A stretch of 64,000 nt of DNA from Glacieibacterium frigidum (GCF_007097155.1 NZ_VJWA01000001.1:1149501-1213500), one strand, 5' to 3'; numbered from the stretch's first letter, positions 47,142 to 56,396 are shown. Translations and numbers: made by a program. Notes: generated by a model from the letters alone, not told the origin.

Positions 47142-48536
47142 ATGCCCGACACTGACTTCGACCTCGTGGTCATCGGCTCCGGCCCCGGCGGATACGTCGC
47201 TGCCATCCGCGCCGCGCAGCACGGGCTGAAGGTCGCGTGCGTCGAGAAGCACTCGCGCTACGGCGGGACCTGCCTCAACGTCGGGTGCATCCCGTCGAAG
47301 TCGCTGCTCCACGCCACCGAATATTACGAGGAGGCGAAGGCCGGGCACCTCGCCAAGTTCGGGATCAGCTTCGGCAGCGTCGACATCGATCTCGCGCAGC
47401 TGATGGCCGAAAAGGAAAAGGCGGTCGGCGAGCTGACCAGCGGCGTCGCGTTCCTGTTCAAGAAGAACAAGGTCGAGGGCATCCAAGGCCATGCGTCGTT
47501 CGTCGATTCTAAGACCATCCAGGTCGGCGACCGGACGATCATGGCGAAGAATTTCATCGTCGCCACCGGCTCCGAGGTCGCGACGCTGCCCGGCGTGACG
47601 CCCGACGGCGAGGTCATCGTCACCTCGACCGAGGCGCTGAGCCTGGGTGCGGTGCCGAAGCACCTCGTCGTCATCGGCGGCGGCTATATCGGGCTCGAGA
47701 TGGGGTCGGTGTGGCGGCGGCTGGGCGCGCAGGTCACGGTGATCGAGTACGCGCCGCAGATCGTCCCCGCGATGGACGCCGAGATCGGCAAGGCGTTCGC
47801 GCGCATCCTGCAGAAGCAGGGCCTCGAACTGCGCACCGGCATGAAGGTCGTGGAGGCGCGCCGCGAGGGTGCGGGCGCGGTCGTGGTCATCGAGCCGACC
47901 GCCGGAGGAGACCGCGAGGAGATCGCCGCCGACATCGTCCTGCTGTCGACCGGCCGCCGGCCCAACACCGACGGGCTCAACATCGAGGCGACGGGCCTGA
48001 CGCTCGATCGCGGCCGGATCATGGTCAATGACGATTTCTCGACCAAGATCCCCGGCATCTGGGCGATCGGCGACGTCACGCCGGGCCCGATGCTCGCTCA
48101 CAAGGCCGAGGACGAGGGCATCGCGGCGGCCGACAACATCGCCGGGCTCAATGGCCATGTGAACCATGCCGTCATCCCCGCGGTCGTCTACACCCACCCC
48201 GAGGTCGGCACGGTCGGCAAGACCGAGGAGGAGCTGAAGGCCGCGGGCATCGACTACAAGGTCGGCAAGTTCCCGTTCAGTGCCAACAGCCGCGCCAAGG
48301 CGAACCGCGACACCGACGGCGTCGTCAAGATCCTGGCGGACGCGAAGACCGACCGCGTGTTGGGCGTCCACATCATCGGGGCAGTCGCCGGCACGATGAT
48401 CGCCGAGGCCGCGCTGGCGATGGAGTTCGGCGCGTCGAGCGAGGACATCGCGATGACCTGCCACGCCCACCCGACCCACACCGAGGCGTTGAAGGAAGCC
48501 GCGATGGCGGTGACGGGCAAGCCGATCCATATGTGA
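47142..48536 (+). CDS. lpdA: dihydrolipoyl dehydrogenase (E3)
   Basis: A 464-residue flavoprotein reoxidising dihydrolipoamide in the 2-oxoglutarate dehydrogenase complex. Seen: FAD motif VVIGSGPGGYVAAIRAAQ, redox disulfide GGTCLNVGCIPSKS, NAD motif VVIGGGYIGLEMGSVW, and the dimer-interface catalytic HAHPTHTEALKEA. The stop overlaps the next gene as TGATG. Confidence 0.97.
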   Translation: MPDTDFDLVVIGSGPGGYVAAIRAAQHGLKVACVEKHSRYGGTCLNVGCIPSKSLLHATEYYEEAKAGHLAKFGISFGSVDIDLAQLMAEKEKAVGELTSGVAFLFKKNKVEGIQGHASFVDSKTIQVGDRTIMAKNFIVATGSEVATLPGVTPDGEVIVTSTEALSLGAVPKHLVVIGGGYIGLEMGSVWRRLGAQVTVIEYAPQIVPAMDAEIGKAFARILQKQGLELRTGMKVVEARREGAGAVVVIEPTAGGDREEIAADIVLLSTGRRPNTDGLNIEATGLTLDRGRIMVNDDFSTKIPGIWAIGDVTPGPMLAHKAEDEGIAAADNIAGLNGHVNHAVIPAVVYTHPEVGTVGKTEEELKAAGIDYKVGKFPFSANSRAKANRDTDGVVKILADAKTDRVLGVHIIGAVAGTMIAEAALAMEFGASSEDIAMTCHAHPTHTEALKEAAMAVTGKPIHM

Positions 48537-48997
48537 TGGGCTGGGCGGCGGGTCTCTGGCTGATCGGGCTGGCGTCGACCGGGCCGGTCGCCAACGACAT
48601 GCTCGACGACTTTGCGGGCGGCTTCGCTGCACGGCATCGCGAATTCAACGTCGAGCTGAGCGGCCCTAAAAGCTACATCGCGACCGATCGTCTTGATGTC
48701 CTGCCGATCGGAATGGCGCGTGCGCGGGTGCAGATCGCAACCTTCGGGCCGAACGCCCATGAATGCTATGTTGAGGGTGTGGCGGAGCGCGACGGCGTCG
48801 GGTCGCTGCGGTTCCGGAGCCTCGACAAGGATCATGGCCCCGCGTGTACGATCCGGATCGTTCGTGGCGCGTCGGCCATCCGGCTAACCAGCGTCTCGGC
48901 TGACTGCGCCTACTATTGCGGCGTCCGGGCCAGTTTCGAGAGCGGCTTTCCGCTCAGGAGCCGTTTGCCGCTCAAGCGGTTCCGATCGGACAATTAG
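48536..48997 (+). CDS. hypothetical protein downstream of lpdA
   Basis: A 153-residue protein with a short hydrophobic N-terminus (MGWAAGLWLIGLASTGPVAN) that could be a signal peptide, then a probable beta-rich domain with four cysteines (HECYVEG, PACTIRI, CAYYC). No family recognised. Its ATG overlaps the lpdA stop, so it is read with the TCA operon. It is less GC-extreme than lpdA. A periplasmic disulfide-bonded protein is the best guess. Confidence 0.65.
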   Translation: MGWAAGLWLIGLASTGPVANDMLDDFAGGFAARHREFNVELSGPKSYIATDRLDVLPIGMARARVQIATFGPNAHECYVEGVAERDGVGSLRFRSLDKDHGPACTIRIVRGASAIRLTSVSADCAYYCGVRASFESGFPLRSRLPLKRFRSDN

Positions 48998-49096
48998 TCC
49001 GATTGGTTGCTCTGCACGGATTGCGCCAGGCAGGCCGGGCCTCATGTACCTTTGGCGCGTTAAGCTCGCCGAACCGCTCAAACCAGGATCACCCAC

Positions 49097-50149
49097 ATGC
49101 GCTACAACCGCCTCGGCCAGACCGGCCTGTTCGTGTCCGAACTCTGCCTCGGTACCATGACCTTCGGCACCGCGCCGGGGATGTGGGAGGGGATCGCGGG
49201 TCTCGACCAGAACGAGGCGGACGCGATGGTCAGGGCGGCGGTCGATGCCGGGGTCAACTTCCTCGACACCGCCGACGTCTATTCGGCGGGGCGGTCGGAG
49301 GAGATCACCGGCCAGGCGCTGCGCAATCTCGGCATCAACCGGCAGGAGATCGTCGTCGCCACCAAGGCGTTCGGCGAGATGCACCCCGGCCCGAACGGTC
49401 GCGGCGCGTCGCGCTACCACCTGATCGACGCGTGCAAGGCGAGCCTGAAGCGCCTCGGCACCGATCACATCGACCTGTACCAGATTCACGGCTTCGACCC
49501 CGCGACGCCGCTGCAGGAGACGCTGGAGGCGCTCGACGTCCTCGTCCGCCACGGCCATGTCCGCTACGTCGGCGTGTCGAACTGGGCGGCGTGGCAGGTC
49601 GCCAAGGCGCTGGGCATCGCCGAGCGGCTGAACCTCGCCCGGCCCGCGTCGCTGCAGAGCTATTACAGCCTCGTCGGCCGCGAACTGGAGCGTGAGATCG
49701 TGCCGATGCTGGCGAGCGAGCAGGTCGGGCTGATGGTCTGGAGCCCGCTCGCCGGCGGCTTCCTGAGCGGCAAGTACACGCGCGGCGCCGACGGCAAGGC
49801 CGAGGGCGACGGGCGCATCAACAATTTCGCGCTGCCCGGCACCGGCGGCGACAGGGGCTTCGCGGTCGTCGACGCGCTGCGCCCCATCGCCGAGGCGCAC
49901 GGCCGCCCGGTGGCGCAGGTTGCGCTCGCCTGGCTGCTCGCGCGGCCGCAGGTGACGAGCGTCATCGTCGGCGCGAAGAAGCCCGAGCAGCTGGCCGACA
50001 ACCTCGCCGCGGTCGATCTCGTGCTGACCGCCGACGAGCTCGCGTCGCTCGACGCGGCGAGCGCGTTGTCGCCCGAATATCCGGGCTGGATGTTCGAGCG
50101 GCAGGGCGCCTACCGGCGGGGGCTGCTGAACCCGGCGCCGCGCGGCTAG
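49097..50149 (+). CDS. aldo/keto reductase
   Basis: A 350-residue NADPH-dependent TIM-barrel oxidoreductase. Seen: FLDTADVYSAGRSEEITGQAL with the catalytic Asp and Tyr, IVVATKAFG with the catalytic Lys, DLYQIHGFDPATPLQETLEA, VGVSNWAAWQ, and PEQLADNLAAVDLVL at the cofactor site. Close to the YajO/AKR11-12-like group by its LCLGTMTFG start; substrate unknown. Stop codon shares a CTAG palindrome with the convergent amidohydrolase. Confidence 0.92.
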   Translation: MRYNRLGQTGLFVSELCLGTMTFGTAPGMWEGIAGLDQNEADAMVRAAVDAGVNFLDTADVYSAGRSEEITGQALRNLGINRQEIVVATKAFGEMHPGPNGRGASRYHLIDACKASLKRLGTDHIDLYQIHGFDPATPLQETLEALDVLVRHGHVRYVGVSNWAAWQVAKALGIAERLNLARPASLQSYYSLVGRELEREIVPMLASEQVGLMVWSPLAGGFLSGKYTRGADGKAEGDGRINNFALPGTGGDRGFAVVDALRPIAEAHGRPVAQVALAWLLARPQVTSVIVGAKKPEQLADNLAAVDLVLTADELASLDAASALSPEYPGWMFERQGAYRRGLLNPAPRG

Positions 50150-51960
50150 TCCTTCAACAGGCGCACGTCGGCGATCTCCAGCCGGAACGGGCCTGGGGCC
50201 ATATGCGCGCCGAACAGCAGCAGCATGGTGTTGGCGCGGTTGAAGTTCTTGAGGTCGGCGAAGCGCACGGTCACCTCGCGCCATTCGGCGCCGACGGTCA
50301 TCGGCGCCACCGCCGGGACCTGGCCGCCGGCGGTCGAAAAGCCCATCATGACGAAGCGCTGACCCTCGCCCCGAACCCACAGCCGCACGCCGGTCGCGGC
50401 GCCGAGGTCGACAGGGGCGAAGGGCTGCGCGGCGGGGTTGAACGCCACGCCGGCCCAGGGCGCCATGAAGGCGGGGTTGATCTCGCCGGTCATTACCAGC
50501 GCCGGCTGGCCGTTCGGCGCGGCCCCGGCGACACTCAGGGAAACGGTCGACTTGCCGCCCGCAATGCTGTCGGTCGAGGCGGCCCAGCCGAGCCCGAAGG
50601 GCGACGTCAGCTTCGGCTTGCCGTCGGCGGCAGCGAACAGCCCGATGCGACCGTCGGCGGGCAGCGTCACGGCGGCGGCCGCTGGCCCGGTCGGCGTGGC
50701 AGCGATTGCCGCCCGGCGTGCGGCGCGCAGCGGTGACACGGGCTCGCCATCCTTCCAGATCTCGGCGATCGCCTGGGTCGCGGCGATGTCGACGGTCGGG
50801 TCGCCGTCGACCATCAGCAGGTCGGCCTTCAGCCCCTTGGCGATGCGCCCGCGGTCGGCGAGGCGGAACGCCTTGGCGGGTGCGGCGGTCGCGGCGGTCA
50901 GCGCCTGTGTCGGCGTCAGCCCGGCCTTGACGAGCAGCTCGAGCTCGCGGTGCATCGACAGGCCGTACGCCGTGCCGGGATTGCCCGAATCGGTGCCCGC
51001 CAGGATCGGCACGCCCGCTTTGACCAGTGCCTTCATATTGGCGCCGACGACGGCGTCGAGCTTCGCGCTGCGGTCGGCGCCGAAGGTCTGGCGGACATTA
51101 TCGGACGCCGGCTTGGTCAGCAGCCCCGCGAGGCCCGGGCGGTCGAGCAGCGGCGCACCGCCGGCGCGGCCGTGGAAGCCCTCGAACACCGCATAGGTCG
51201 GCACGATGAACACACCCGCCGCCTTGGCCCGGCGTGCGAAATCCTCGCCGCCTTCCTTGTCGAAATAGAGGTGGACCATGCCGTCCGCCCCGGCGTCGAT
51301 CGCCTCCAGCGCGTCGCGCAGCTTCTGGACGTGGACGACCGCGAGCCTGCCCCGCTTGTGCGCCGCGACGACGAGCGCGCGCACGGTCGCCGCGTCGAGC
51401 GTCGGCAGCGGACGCGCCGCGCTGCCGTCCTGGTCGACGATCTTGATGAAGTCCGACCCTTCCGCGATGCGTGCCGCGACCCAGGCGTCGGCTTCGGCGG
51501 GCGTCGTCAGCGTCGGCACGGCGAGGCCGAACTGCGTGCCGTGCCCGCCGGGGACGGTCGCCAGGATCCCGGCAGTCACGATGTCGGCGGTCGCGGCGTT
51601 GGTCCCCGAATTCATCCGCGATCGCACGTCGCGCGTCGCCTCGGCCGGGCTGAACATGTCGAGCTGCGTCGTCACGCCGAACAGCAGCGGCACGTCCTGG
51701 TCCTGGAAGGCGTGGACGTGGCTGTCGATCAGCCCGGGCAGCAGCGTCTTGCCGCGCCCGTCGACGATCTTCGCGCCGGCCGGCGGCCGGCCCTTGAAGT
51801 CGGGGTCGGCGATCTTGCCGCCGCTCAGCAGCACCGCGCGCGGGGGCAGGCGGCGGGCGCCGTCGAACACCGCGACATTCTCGATGAGGGTAGGGACGGG
51901 CGCTGCAAAAGCGGGCGCTGCCGCGACCAGCAGGCCAAGGACCAGTCCACGAACCGACAT
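50146..51960 (-). CDS. secreted amidohydrolase with C-terminal CIA30/CBM-like domain
   Basis: A 604-residue exported protein. Signal peptide MSVRGLVLGLLVAAAPAFA, then an amidohydrolase barrel: LLPGLIDSHVHAF (metal HxH), a histidine at AVVHVQKLRDALE, HLYFDKEGGEDFA, and catalytic Asp in ILAGTDSGNPG, followed by GRIAKGLKADLLMVDGDP. The last about 165 residues (from about 435) form a beta-sandwich resembling CIA30 or a carbohydrate-binding domain (GVRLWVRGEG, FADLKNFNRANTMLLLFGA). Probably a periplasmic dipeptidase or hydrolase of the imidazolonepropionase-like type; substrate unknown. Confidence 0.88.
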   Translation of the reverse strand: MSVRGLVLGLLVAAAPAFAAPVPTLIENVAVFDGARRLPPRAVLLSGGKIADPDFKGRPPAGAKIVDGRGKTLLPGLIDSHVHAFQDQDVPLLFGVTTQLDMFSPAEATRDVRSRMNSGTNAATADIVTAGILATVPGGHGTQFGLAVPTLTTPAEADAWVAARIAEGSDFIKIVDQDGSAARPLPTLDAATVRALVVAAHKRGRLAVVHVQKLRDALEAIDAGADGMVHLYFDKEGGEDFARRAKAAGVFIVPTYAVFEGFHGRAGGAPLLDRPGLAGLLTKPASDNVRQTFGADRSAKLDAVVGANMKALVKAGVPILAGTDSGNPGTAYGLSMHRELELLVKAGLTPTQALTAATAAPAKAFRLADRGRIAKGLKADLLMVDGDPTVDIAATQAIAEIWKDGEPVSPLRAARRAAIAATPTGPAAAAVTLPADGRIGLFAAADGKPKLTSPFGLGWAASTDSIAGGKSTVSLSVAGAAPNGQPALVMTGEINPAFMAPWAGVAFNPAAQPFAPVDLGAATGVRLWVRGEGQRFVMMGFSTAGGQVPAVAPMTVGAEWREVTVRFADLKNFNRANTMLLLFGAHMAPGPFRLEIADVRLLKD

Positions 51961-52091
51961 GCCATCCCCCGATGCAACCTATAGCGATAATAGCGCGGCC
52001 GTCAGGGGAACGATAGCGCCCGGTCAAAATGGGGCGCGAAGTCTCCGCCGGAACGCGCTATTCATCGTCAAAACCCTGGGGAGAGACGCTG

Positions 52092-53345
52092 ATGACCGAA
52101 GCCTATATCATCGACGCCGTGCGCACGCCGCGCGGCATCGGCAAGCCCGGCAAGGGCGCGCTGGCGCATCTTCACCCGCAGCACCTCGCCGCGACGGTGC
52201 TCAAGGCGCTGAAGGATCGCAACGGCCTCGACACGGCCGACGTCGACGACATCATCTGGTCGACCTCGACGCAGAAGGGCAAGCAGGGCGGCGACATGGG
52301 GCGCATGGCGGCGCTCGATGCCGGCTATGACATCCGTGCCAGCGGCATGACGCTCGACCGGTTCTGCGGTGGCGGCATCACCAGCGTCAGCCTCGCGGCG
52401 GCGCAGATCATGAGCGGCATGGAGGACGTCGTCATCGCCGGTGGCACCGAGATGATGTCGCTGACCACGACCATGGGTCAGGAGGAAGCCGCGGCGGGCT
52501 TCGCGCCGATGGGCATGGGGTCGGGCAACACGCGGCTGCAGGCGGTCCATCCGCAGTCGCACCAGGGCGTCTGCGGCGACGCGATCGCCGCGATGGAGGG
52601 CATCGACCGGGCCGCGGTCGACGCGCTGGGCCTCGAAAGCCAGCGCCGCGCCGACGTCGCGATCCGCGAGGGGCGTTTCGCGAAGAGCATCGTGCCGGTG
52701 CTCAACGACGACGGCTCGGTCGCGCTCGACCACGACGAGTTTCCGCGCCCGCAGACTACCGCCGAGGGGCTTGCGGGGCTCAAGGCGTCGTTCGACGGCG
52801 TCGCCGACATGTCGATCCAGCCCGACGGCGAGACATTTCGCCAGTCGATCACGCGCAAATACGAGGGGCTGGAGTTCAGCGGCGTGCATCATGCGGGCAA
52901 CAGCTCGGGCGTCGTCGATGGCGCGGCGGCGATCCTGCTCGCCTCGCCGGCCTATGCCGAGGCACACGGGCTGAAGCCGCGTGCGCGCATCGTCGCGACG
53001 GCGAACATCGGCGACTGCCCGACGCTGATGCTCAACGCGCCGGTGGCGGCGGCGAAGAAGGTGCTGGCGAAGGCCGGGCTGACGCCGGACGACATCGACC
53101 TGTGGGAGATCAACGAGGCGTTCGCGGTGGTCGCGGAAAAATTCATCCGCGACCTCGCGCTCGACCGGTCGAAGGTCAACGTCAACGGCGGCGCGATCGC
53201 GCTCGGCCACCCGATCGGCGCGACGGGGTCGATCCTGATCGGCACGATCCTCGACGAGCTCGAGCGCCGGGACCTGAAGCGCGGCCTGGTGACGATGTGC
53301 GCGGCGGGCGGCATGGCGCCCGCGATCATCATCGAGCGGGTCTAG
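52092..53345 (+). CDS. acetyl-CoA C-acyltransferase (thiolase)
   Basis: A 417-residue thiolase for beta-oxidation or acetoacetyl-CoA metabolism. Seen: nucleophile DRFCGGGITSVSLAA (Cys92), the substrate loop HHAGNSSGVVDGAAAI, NVNGGAIALGHPIGATGS with the catalytic His, and a terminal CAAGGMAPAIIIERV with the second catalytic Cys. A GGGGAGAG ribosome site lies before the ATG at 52092. The CAAGG ending suggests a FadA/FadI-like acyltransferase more than a biosynthetic PhaA. The stop shares CTAG with the convergent ACP gene. Confidence 0.93.
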   Translation: MTEAYIIDAVRTPRGIGKPGKGALAHLHPQHLAATVLKALKDRNGLDTADVDDIIWSTSTQKGKQGGDMGRMAALDAGYDIRASGMTLDRFCGGGITSVSLAAAQIMSGMEDVVIAGGTEMMSLTTTMGQEEAAAGFAPMGMGSGNTRLQAVHPQSHQGVCGDAIAAMEGIDRAAVDALGLESQRRADVAIREGRFAKSIVPVLNDDGSVALDHDEFPRPQTTAEGLAGLKASFDGVADMSIQPDGETFRQSITRKYEGLEFSGVHHAGNSSGVVDGAAAILLASPAYAEAHGLKPRARIVATANIGDCPTLMLNAPVAAAKKVLAKAGLTPDDIDLWEINEAFAVVAEKFIRDLALDRSKVNVNGGAIALGHPIGATGSILIGTILDELERRDLKRGLVTMCAAGGMAPAIIIERV

Positions 53346-53614
53346 GCGGCCTTCAAGGCGCGCTTGGCGGTCACGAAGCGGCTGAGCGCGCCCAGCGTCT
53401 CGAACAATTCGGCGTCGACCTCGTCGTCGTCGATGACGAAGCCGAAGCGGTCCTCGATGGCGGTCAGCACGCGCGCCACCGCCATCGAATCGAGTTCGGG
53501 CAGGTCGCCGAACAGGCCGGAGTTCGCGTCGAGCGTCGCTGCGGTCGCCGCCGACAGGCCGAGTTCGTGGACCAGCAGCGTGCGCACGGCGTCGAGATCT
53601 GGGTTGGCGTCCAA
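53342..53614 (-). CDS. acyl carrier protein, exosortase-A-system type
   Basis: A 90-residue carrier protein with the phosphopantetheine site LPELDSMAVARVL (Ser43) and acidic helices II and III (DDDEVDAELFETLG). The start is a TTG at 53614 with GGAG about 5 bases upstream. It is divergent from an acyl-CoA ligase and a PLP decarboxylase; this trio of genes commonly accompanies exosortase A (XrtA) systems in PEP-CTERM-producing bacteria, and matching secreted substrates are in this window. It is therefore unlikely to be the fatty-acid synthesis ACP. Confidence 0.82.
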   Translation of the reverse strand: MDANPDLDAVRTLLVHELGLSAATAATLDANSGLFGDLPELDSMAVARVLTAIEDRFGFVIDDDEVDAELFETLGALSRFVTAKRALKAA

Positions 53615-53709
53615 GCTGGCTCCGGCTTTGCGGGAAGGCGCGCCTTATAGTAGCAGCGCGGGCGCACGCAATCGTTGAGCGTTCGCGCTCGAGCCGGGAG
53701 GGGTCGGCC

Positions 53710-55233
53710 ATTCGTATCGACCGCCTGATCGCCGACGGCCCGCACGACGCGATTGCGCTGGTGCACCGCGACCGGATGCTGAGCTTTGCGGCGCTCGACG
53801 ATCTTGTCGGGCGCGTCGCGGGCGGGCTGATCGCGCGCGGTATCCGGCCCGGCGACCGCGTTATCGTCTGGGCGCCCAAGTCGGTCGAGAGCGTCGCCCT
53901 GCTGTTCGCCGCGAGCCGGGCGGGGGCGGTGTTCGTGCCGGCGCACCCTCAGCTCAAGGCCGCCCAGGTCGCGCACATCATGGCCGACAGCGTCGCGGCG
54001 CTGCTCGTCACGGTGCGCGCGCGCGCCGAGGGGTTCGACGCGCTGACGATCGAGGACGACTTCGCGGCCCTTGCAGCGGCCGCGCCCGCCGCGGTCGAGC
54101 GCGATGCGAACGACCTCGCGGCGCTGCTCTACACCTCGGGCAGCACCGGGCGGCCCAAGGGGGTGATGCTCAGCCATTCGAACCTGTGGCACGCTGCGGA
54201 CTCGGTGCGGACCTATCTCGGCACGACTACCGACGACCGCGTGCTCAGCGTGCTGCCCCACGGCTTCGACTATGGCCTCAACCAGCTGACGCAGGCCTGG
54301 GCCGCGGGAGCACGCGCGGTGCTGCTCGACTACCTGACGCCGCGCGACATCGTGCGTGCGGTCGCGACGCACGGCATCACCCAGCTGGGGGGCGTGCCGC
54401 CGCTGTGGCACGACCTCGCCGCCGCCGACTGGGGCGAGGCGGGGGCGAGCCTGCGGACACTGACCAATTCGGGCGGGCACCTCAACGCCGCGCTGTCGGC
54501 GCGGCTGCGCGGCCTGTTTCCGCAGGCGCGGCTGTGGCTGATGTACGGCCTGACCGAGGCGTTCCGCGCAACCGCACTCGACCCGGCGCTGGCTGCGACG
54601 CATCCCGACTCGGTGGGGAAGGCGATCCCGCATGCGCGCATCGGCATCGCCCGCGCCGATGGCAGCGCGGCGGCGGACGGCGAGGCGGGCGAACTGGTGC
54701 AGGCGGGGCCGCTCGTCGCGCAGGGCTATTGGGGCGACGACGCGCGCACCGCCGTGCGCTTCCGCCCCGCGCCGGCGTGGCTGGGGAAGGGCATGGCGGT
54801 GTGGTCGGGCGACACGCTGCGCCGGGACGCCGACGGCCTGCACTATTTCGTCGGGCGCGACGACGAGCAGATCAAGGTCAGCGGCCACCGCATCAGCCCG
54901 ACCGAGATCGAGGAAGCGGCACTAGCAAGCGGCGCGGTGGCACAGGCGGTGGCGTTCGGGGTCGCCGACGCGCGGACGGGGCAGGCGGTGGCGCTCGTCG
55001 CGACGGCGCTGGGGGAGGATGCCGCGGCGCGGCTGCGCGGCCATCTGGCGCGGACCCTGCCGTCGTACATGCAGCCCGCGTCGCTGCGCTGGCTCGACGC
55101 GATGCCGGTCAATGCCAACGGCAAGCTCGACCGCGCCGCGCTGAAGGCGGAGGCTTCAGGATTGTTTCACGTGGAACAAAATACTACACAAACGAACCAT
55201 AATGGCGTAACAGCGAACGGGGGTGGGGCATGA
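53710..55233 (+). CDS. acyl-CoA ligase (AMP-forming), exosortase-A-system-associated, with apparent ATT start
   Basis: A 507-residue ANL-superfamily ligase. Seen: the P-loop LLYTSGSTGRPKGVMLSH, YGLTEAFR, FVGRDDEQIKVSGHRISP and the A10 lysine in NANGKLDRAALK. The likely start is ATT at 53710, 6 bases after a strong GGAGGGG (53697-53703); the first ATG/GTG/TTG in frame that is usable is GTG 53761, which lacks a ribosome site and would remove about 17 residues of the expected N-terminus (IRIDRLIADGPHDAIALVHR). Homologues work with the decarboxylase downstream (4-base overlap) and the ACP. The 3' end carries a parS-like site. Confidence 0.85.
   Translation: MRIDRLIADGPHDAIALVHRDRMLSFAALDDLVGRVAGGLIARGIRPGDRVIVWAPKSVESVALLFAASRAGAVFVPAHPQLKAAQVAHIMADSVAALLVTVRARAEGFDALTIEDDFAALAAAAPAAVERDANDLAALLYTSGSTGRPKGVMLSHSNLWHAADSVRTYLGTTTDDRVLSVLPHGFDYGLNQLTQAWAAGARAVLLDYLTPRDIVRAVATHGITQLGGVPPLWHDLAAADWGEAGASLRTLTNSGGHLNAALSARLRGLFPQARLWLMYGLTEAFRATALDPALAATHPDSVGKAIPHARIGIARADGSAAADGEAGELVQAGPLVAQGYWGDDARTAVRFRPAPAWLGKGMAVWSGDTLRRDADGLHYFVGRDDEQIKVSGHRISPTEIEEAALASGAVAQAVAFGVADARTGQAVALVATALGEDAAARLRGHLARTLPSYMQPASLRWLDAMPVNANGKLDRAALKAEASGLFHVEQNTTQTNHNGVTANGGGA
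55163..55178 (-). promoter_or_regulatory. parS-like ParB-binding centromere site
   Basis: On the minus strand the 16-mer reads TGTTCCACGTGAAACA, matching the bacterial parS consensus TGTTNCACGTGAAACA at every defined position. It lies inside the last 25 codons of the acyl-CoA ligase gene, encoding FHVEQ. parS sites cluster near oriC and nucleate ParB spreading for chromosome segregation. No second copy and no parAB were found in the window. Confidence 0.8.
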
Positions 55234-56390
55234 GCCACGTGCCGCCCGACTTCGAACCGGTCGATCGCGAACTCGGCATCGCCGGACAGCCCGCATCGCA
55301 CTGGGCGTCGGAGGGGACGCCGGTGTTCGTCTATGATCGCGCAATCATAGCGGCCCGCATCGCCGCCGTTCGCGAGGCATTTCCGGGCGTCGAGCTGCAC
55401 TATGCGATCAAGGCCAACCCGTTACCCGCGCTCGTCGAGTGGATGGGCGGGCAGGTCGACGGGCTCGACGTCGCATCGGCGGGCGAACTGGCGCTCGCGG
55501 CGCGCACCGGGCTGCCGATCGGCTTCGCGGGGCCGGGAAAGCGCGACGCCGAACTCGCGGAGGCGATCGCCGCAGGGGCGACGGTCAGCATCGAATCCGG
55601 CGGCGAACTCGAGCGTTTCGCGGGCCTGGGCGGGCGGACCGCGCTGCTGCGGGTCAATCCCGACTTCGAGCTCAAGGGCTCGGGCATGAAGATGGGCGGG
55701 CGGGGCACGCCGTTCGGCATCGACGCCGACCAGGTGCCGGGTGTCGCGGCGCGCGCCGCCGCGCTCGGCGTGCGGATCAAGGGTTTCCACGTCTATGCCG
55801 GCTCGCAGACGCTTTCGGCGGCGGCGCTGATCGAGGCGCAGGCGGCGACCGTGGCGCTCGCGGTGCGGCTCGCGGGCGAGTGCGGGATCGCGCTGGAGAC
55901 GCTCAATCTCGGCGGGGGGTTCGGCATCCCCTATTTCGCCAACGACACGGCGCTCGACGTCGCGGCAGTCGGCGCGGCGCTGCCCGCGCTGCCGGGGACG
56001 CGCCTGATCCTCGAACTCGGCCGCTATCTGGTCGGCGAGAGCGGCGTGTACCTGACGCGCGTCGTCGACGTGAAGACGAGCCGGGGAACAGCGTTCGTCG
56101 TCGCCGACGGTGGAATGCACCACCAGCTCGCCGCGAGCGGCAATCTCGGCACGGTGATCCGCCGCAACTACCCGATCGCCAACGCCAGCCGCTTCGCCGA
56201 AGCAGCGACGGCGACGTACGACGTGACGGGCTGCCTGTGCACGCCTCTCGACCGGCTGGGCGAGCGCGTCGCGCTGCCCGATACCCGGGTCGGCGACCTG
56301 ATCGCGGTGTTCATGGCCGGCGCGTATGGCGCGAGTGCCAGCCCGACGGCTTTCCTCGGGCACCCCCCGGCGCGCGAGGTGCTAGCCTAG
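55230..56390 (+). CDS. PLP-dependent decarboxylase, exosortase-A-system-associated
   Basis: A 386-residue alanine-racemase-fold decarboxylase of the diaminopimelate/ornithine decarboxylase superfamily. Seen: the PLP lysine in ELHYAIKANPLP (Lys61), VASAGELALA, the phosphate loop ETLNLGGGFGIPY, ILELGRYLVGESG, and the C-terminal TYDVTGCLCTPLDRL with a substrate-site cysteine. The LysA-like product would be a polyamine or amino-acid derivative; in XrtA systems its physiological role is unsettled. Overlaps the ligase by ATGA. Confidence 0.87.
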   Translation: MSHVPPDFEPVDRELGIAGQPASHWASEGTPVFVYDRAIIAARIAAVREAFPGVELHYAIKANPLPALVEWMGGQVDGLDVASAGELALAARTGLPIGFAGPGKRDAELAEAIAAGATVSIESGGELERFAGLGGRTALLRVNPDFELKGSGMKMGGRGTPFGIDADQVPGVAARAAALGVRIKGFHVYAGSQTLSAAALIEAQAATVALAVRLAGECGIALETLNLGGGFGIPYFANDTALDVAAVGAALPALPGTRLILELGRYLVGESGVYLTRVVDVKTSRGTAFVVADGGMHHQLAASGNLGTVIRRNYPIANASRFAEAATATYDVTGCLCTPLDRLGERVALPDTRVGDLIAVFMAGAYGASASPTAFLGHPPAREVLA

Positions 56391-56396
56391 ACCTAT

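Noticed and set aside
53761-55233. GTG at 53761 as the start of the acyl-CoA ligase
   Set aside because: No ribosome site, and it removes a stretch that fits the family N-terminus; ATT 53710 with GGAGGGG is better, though unproven.
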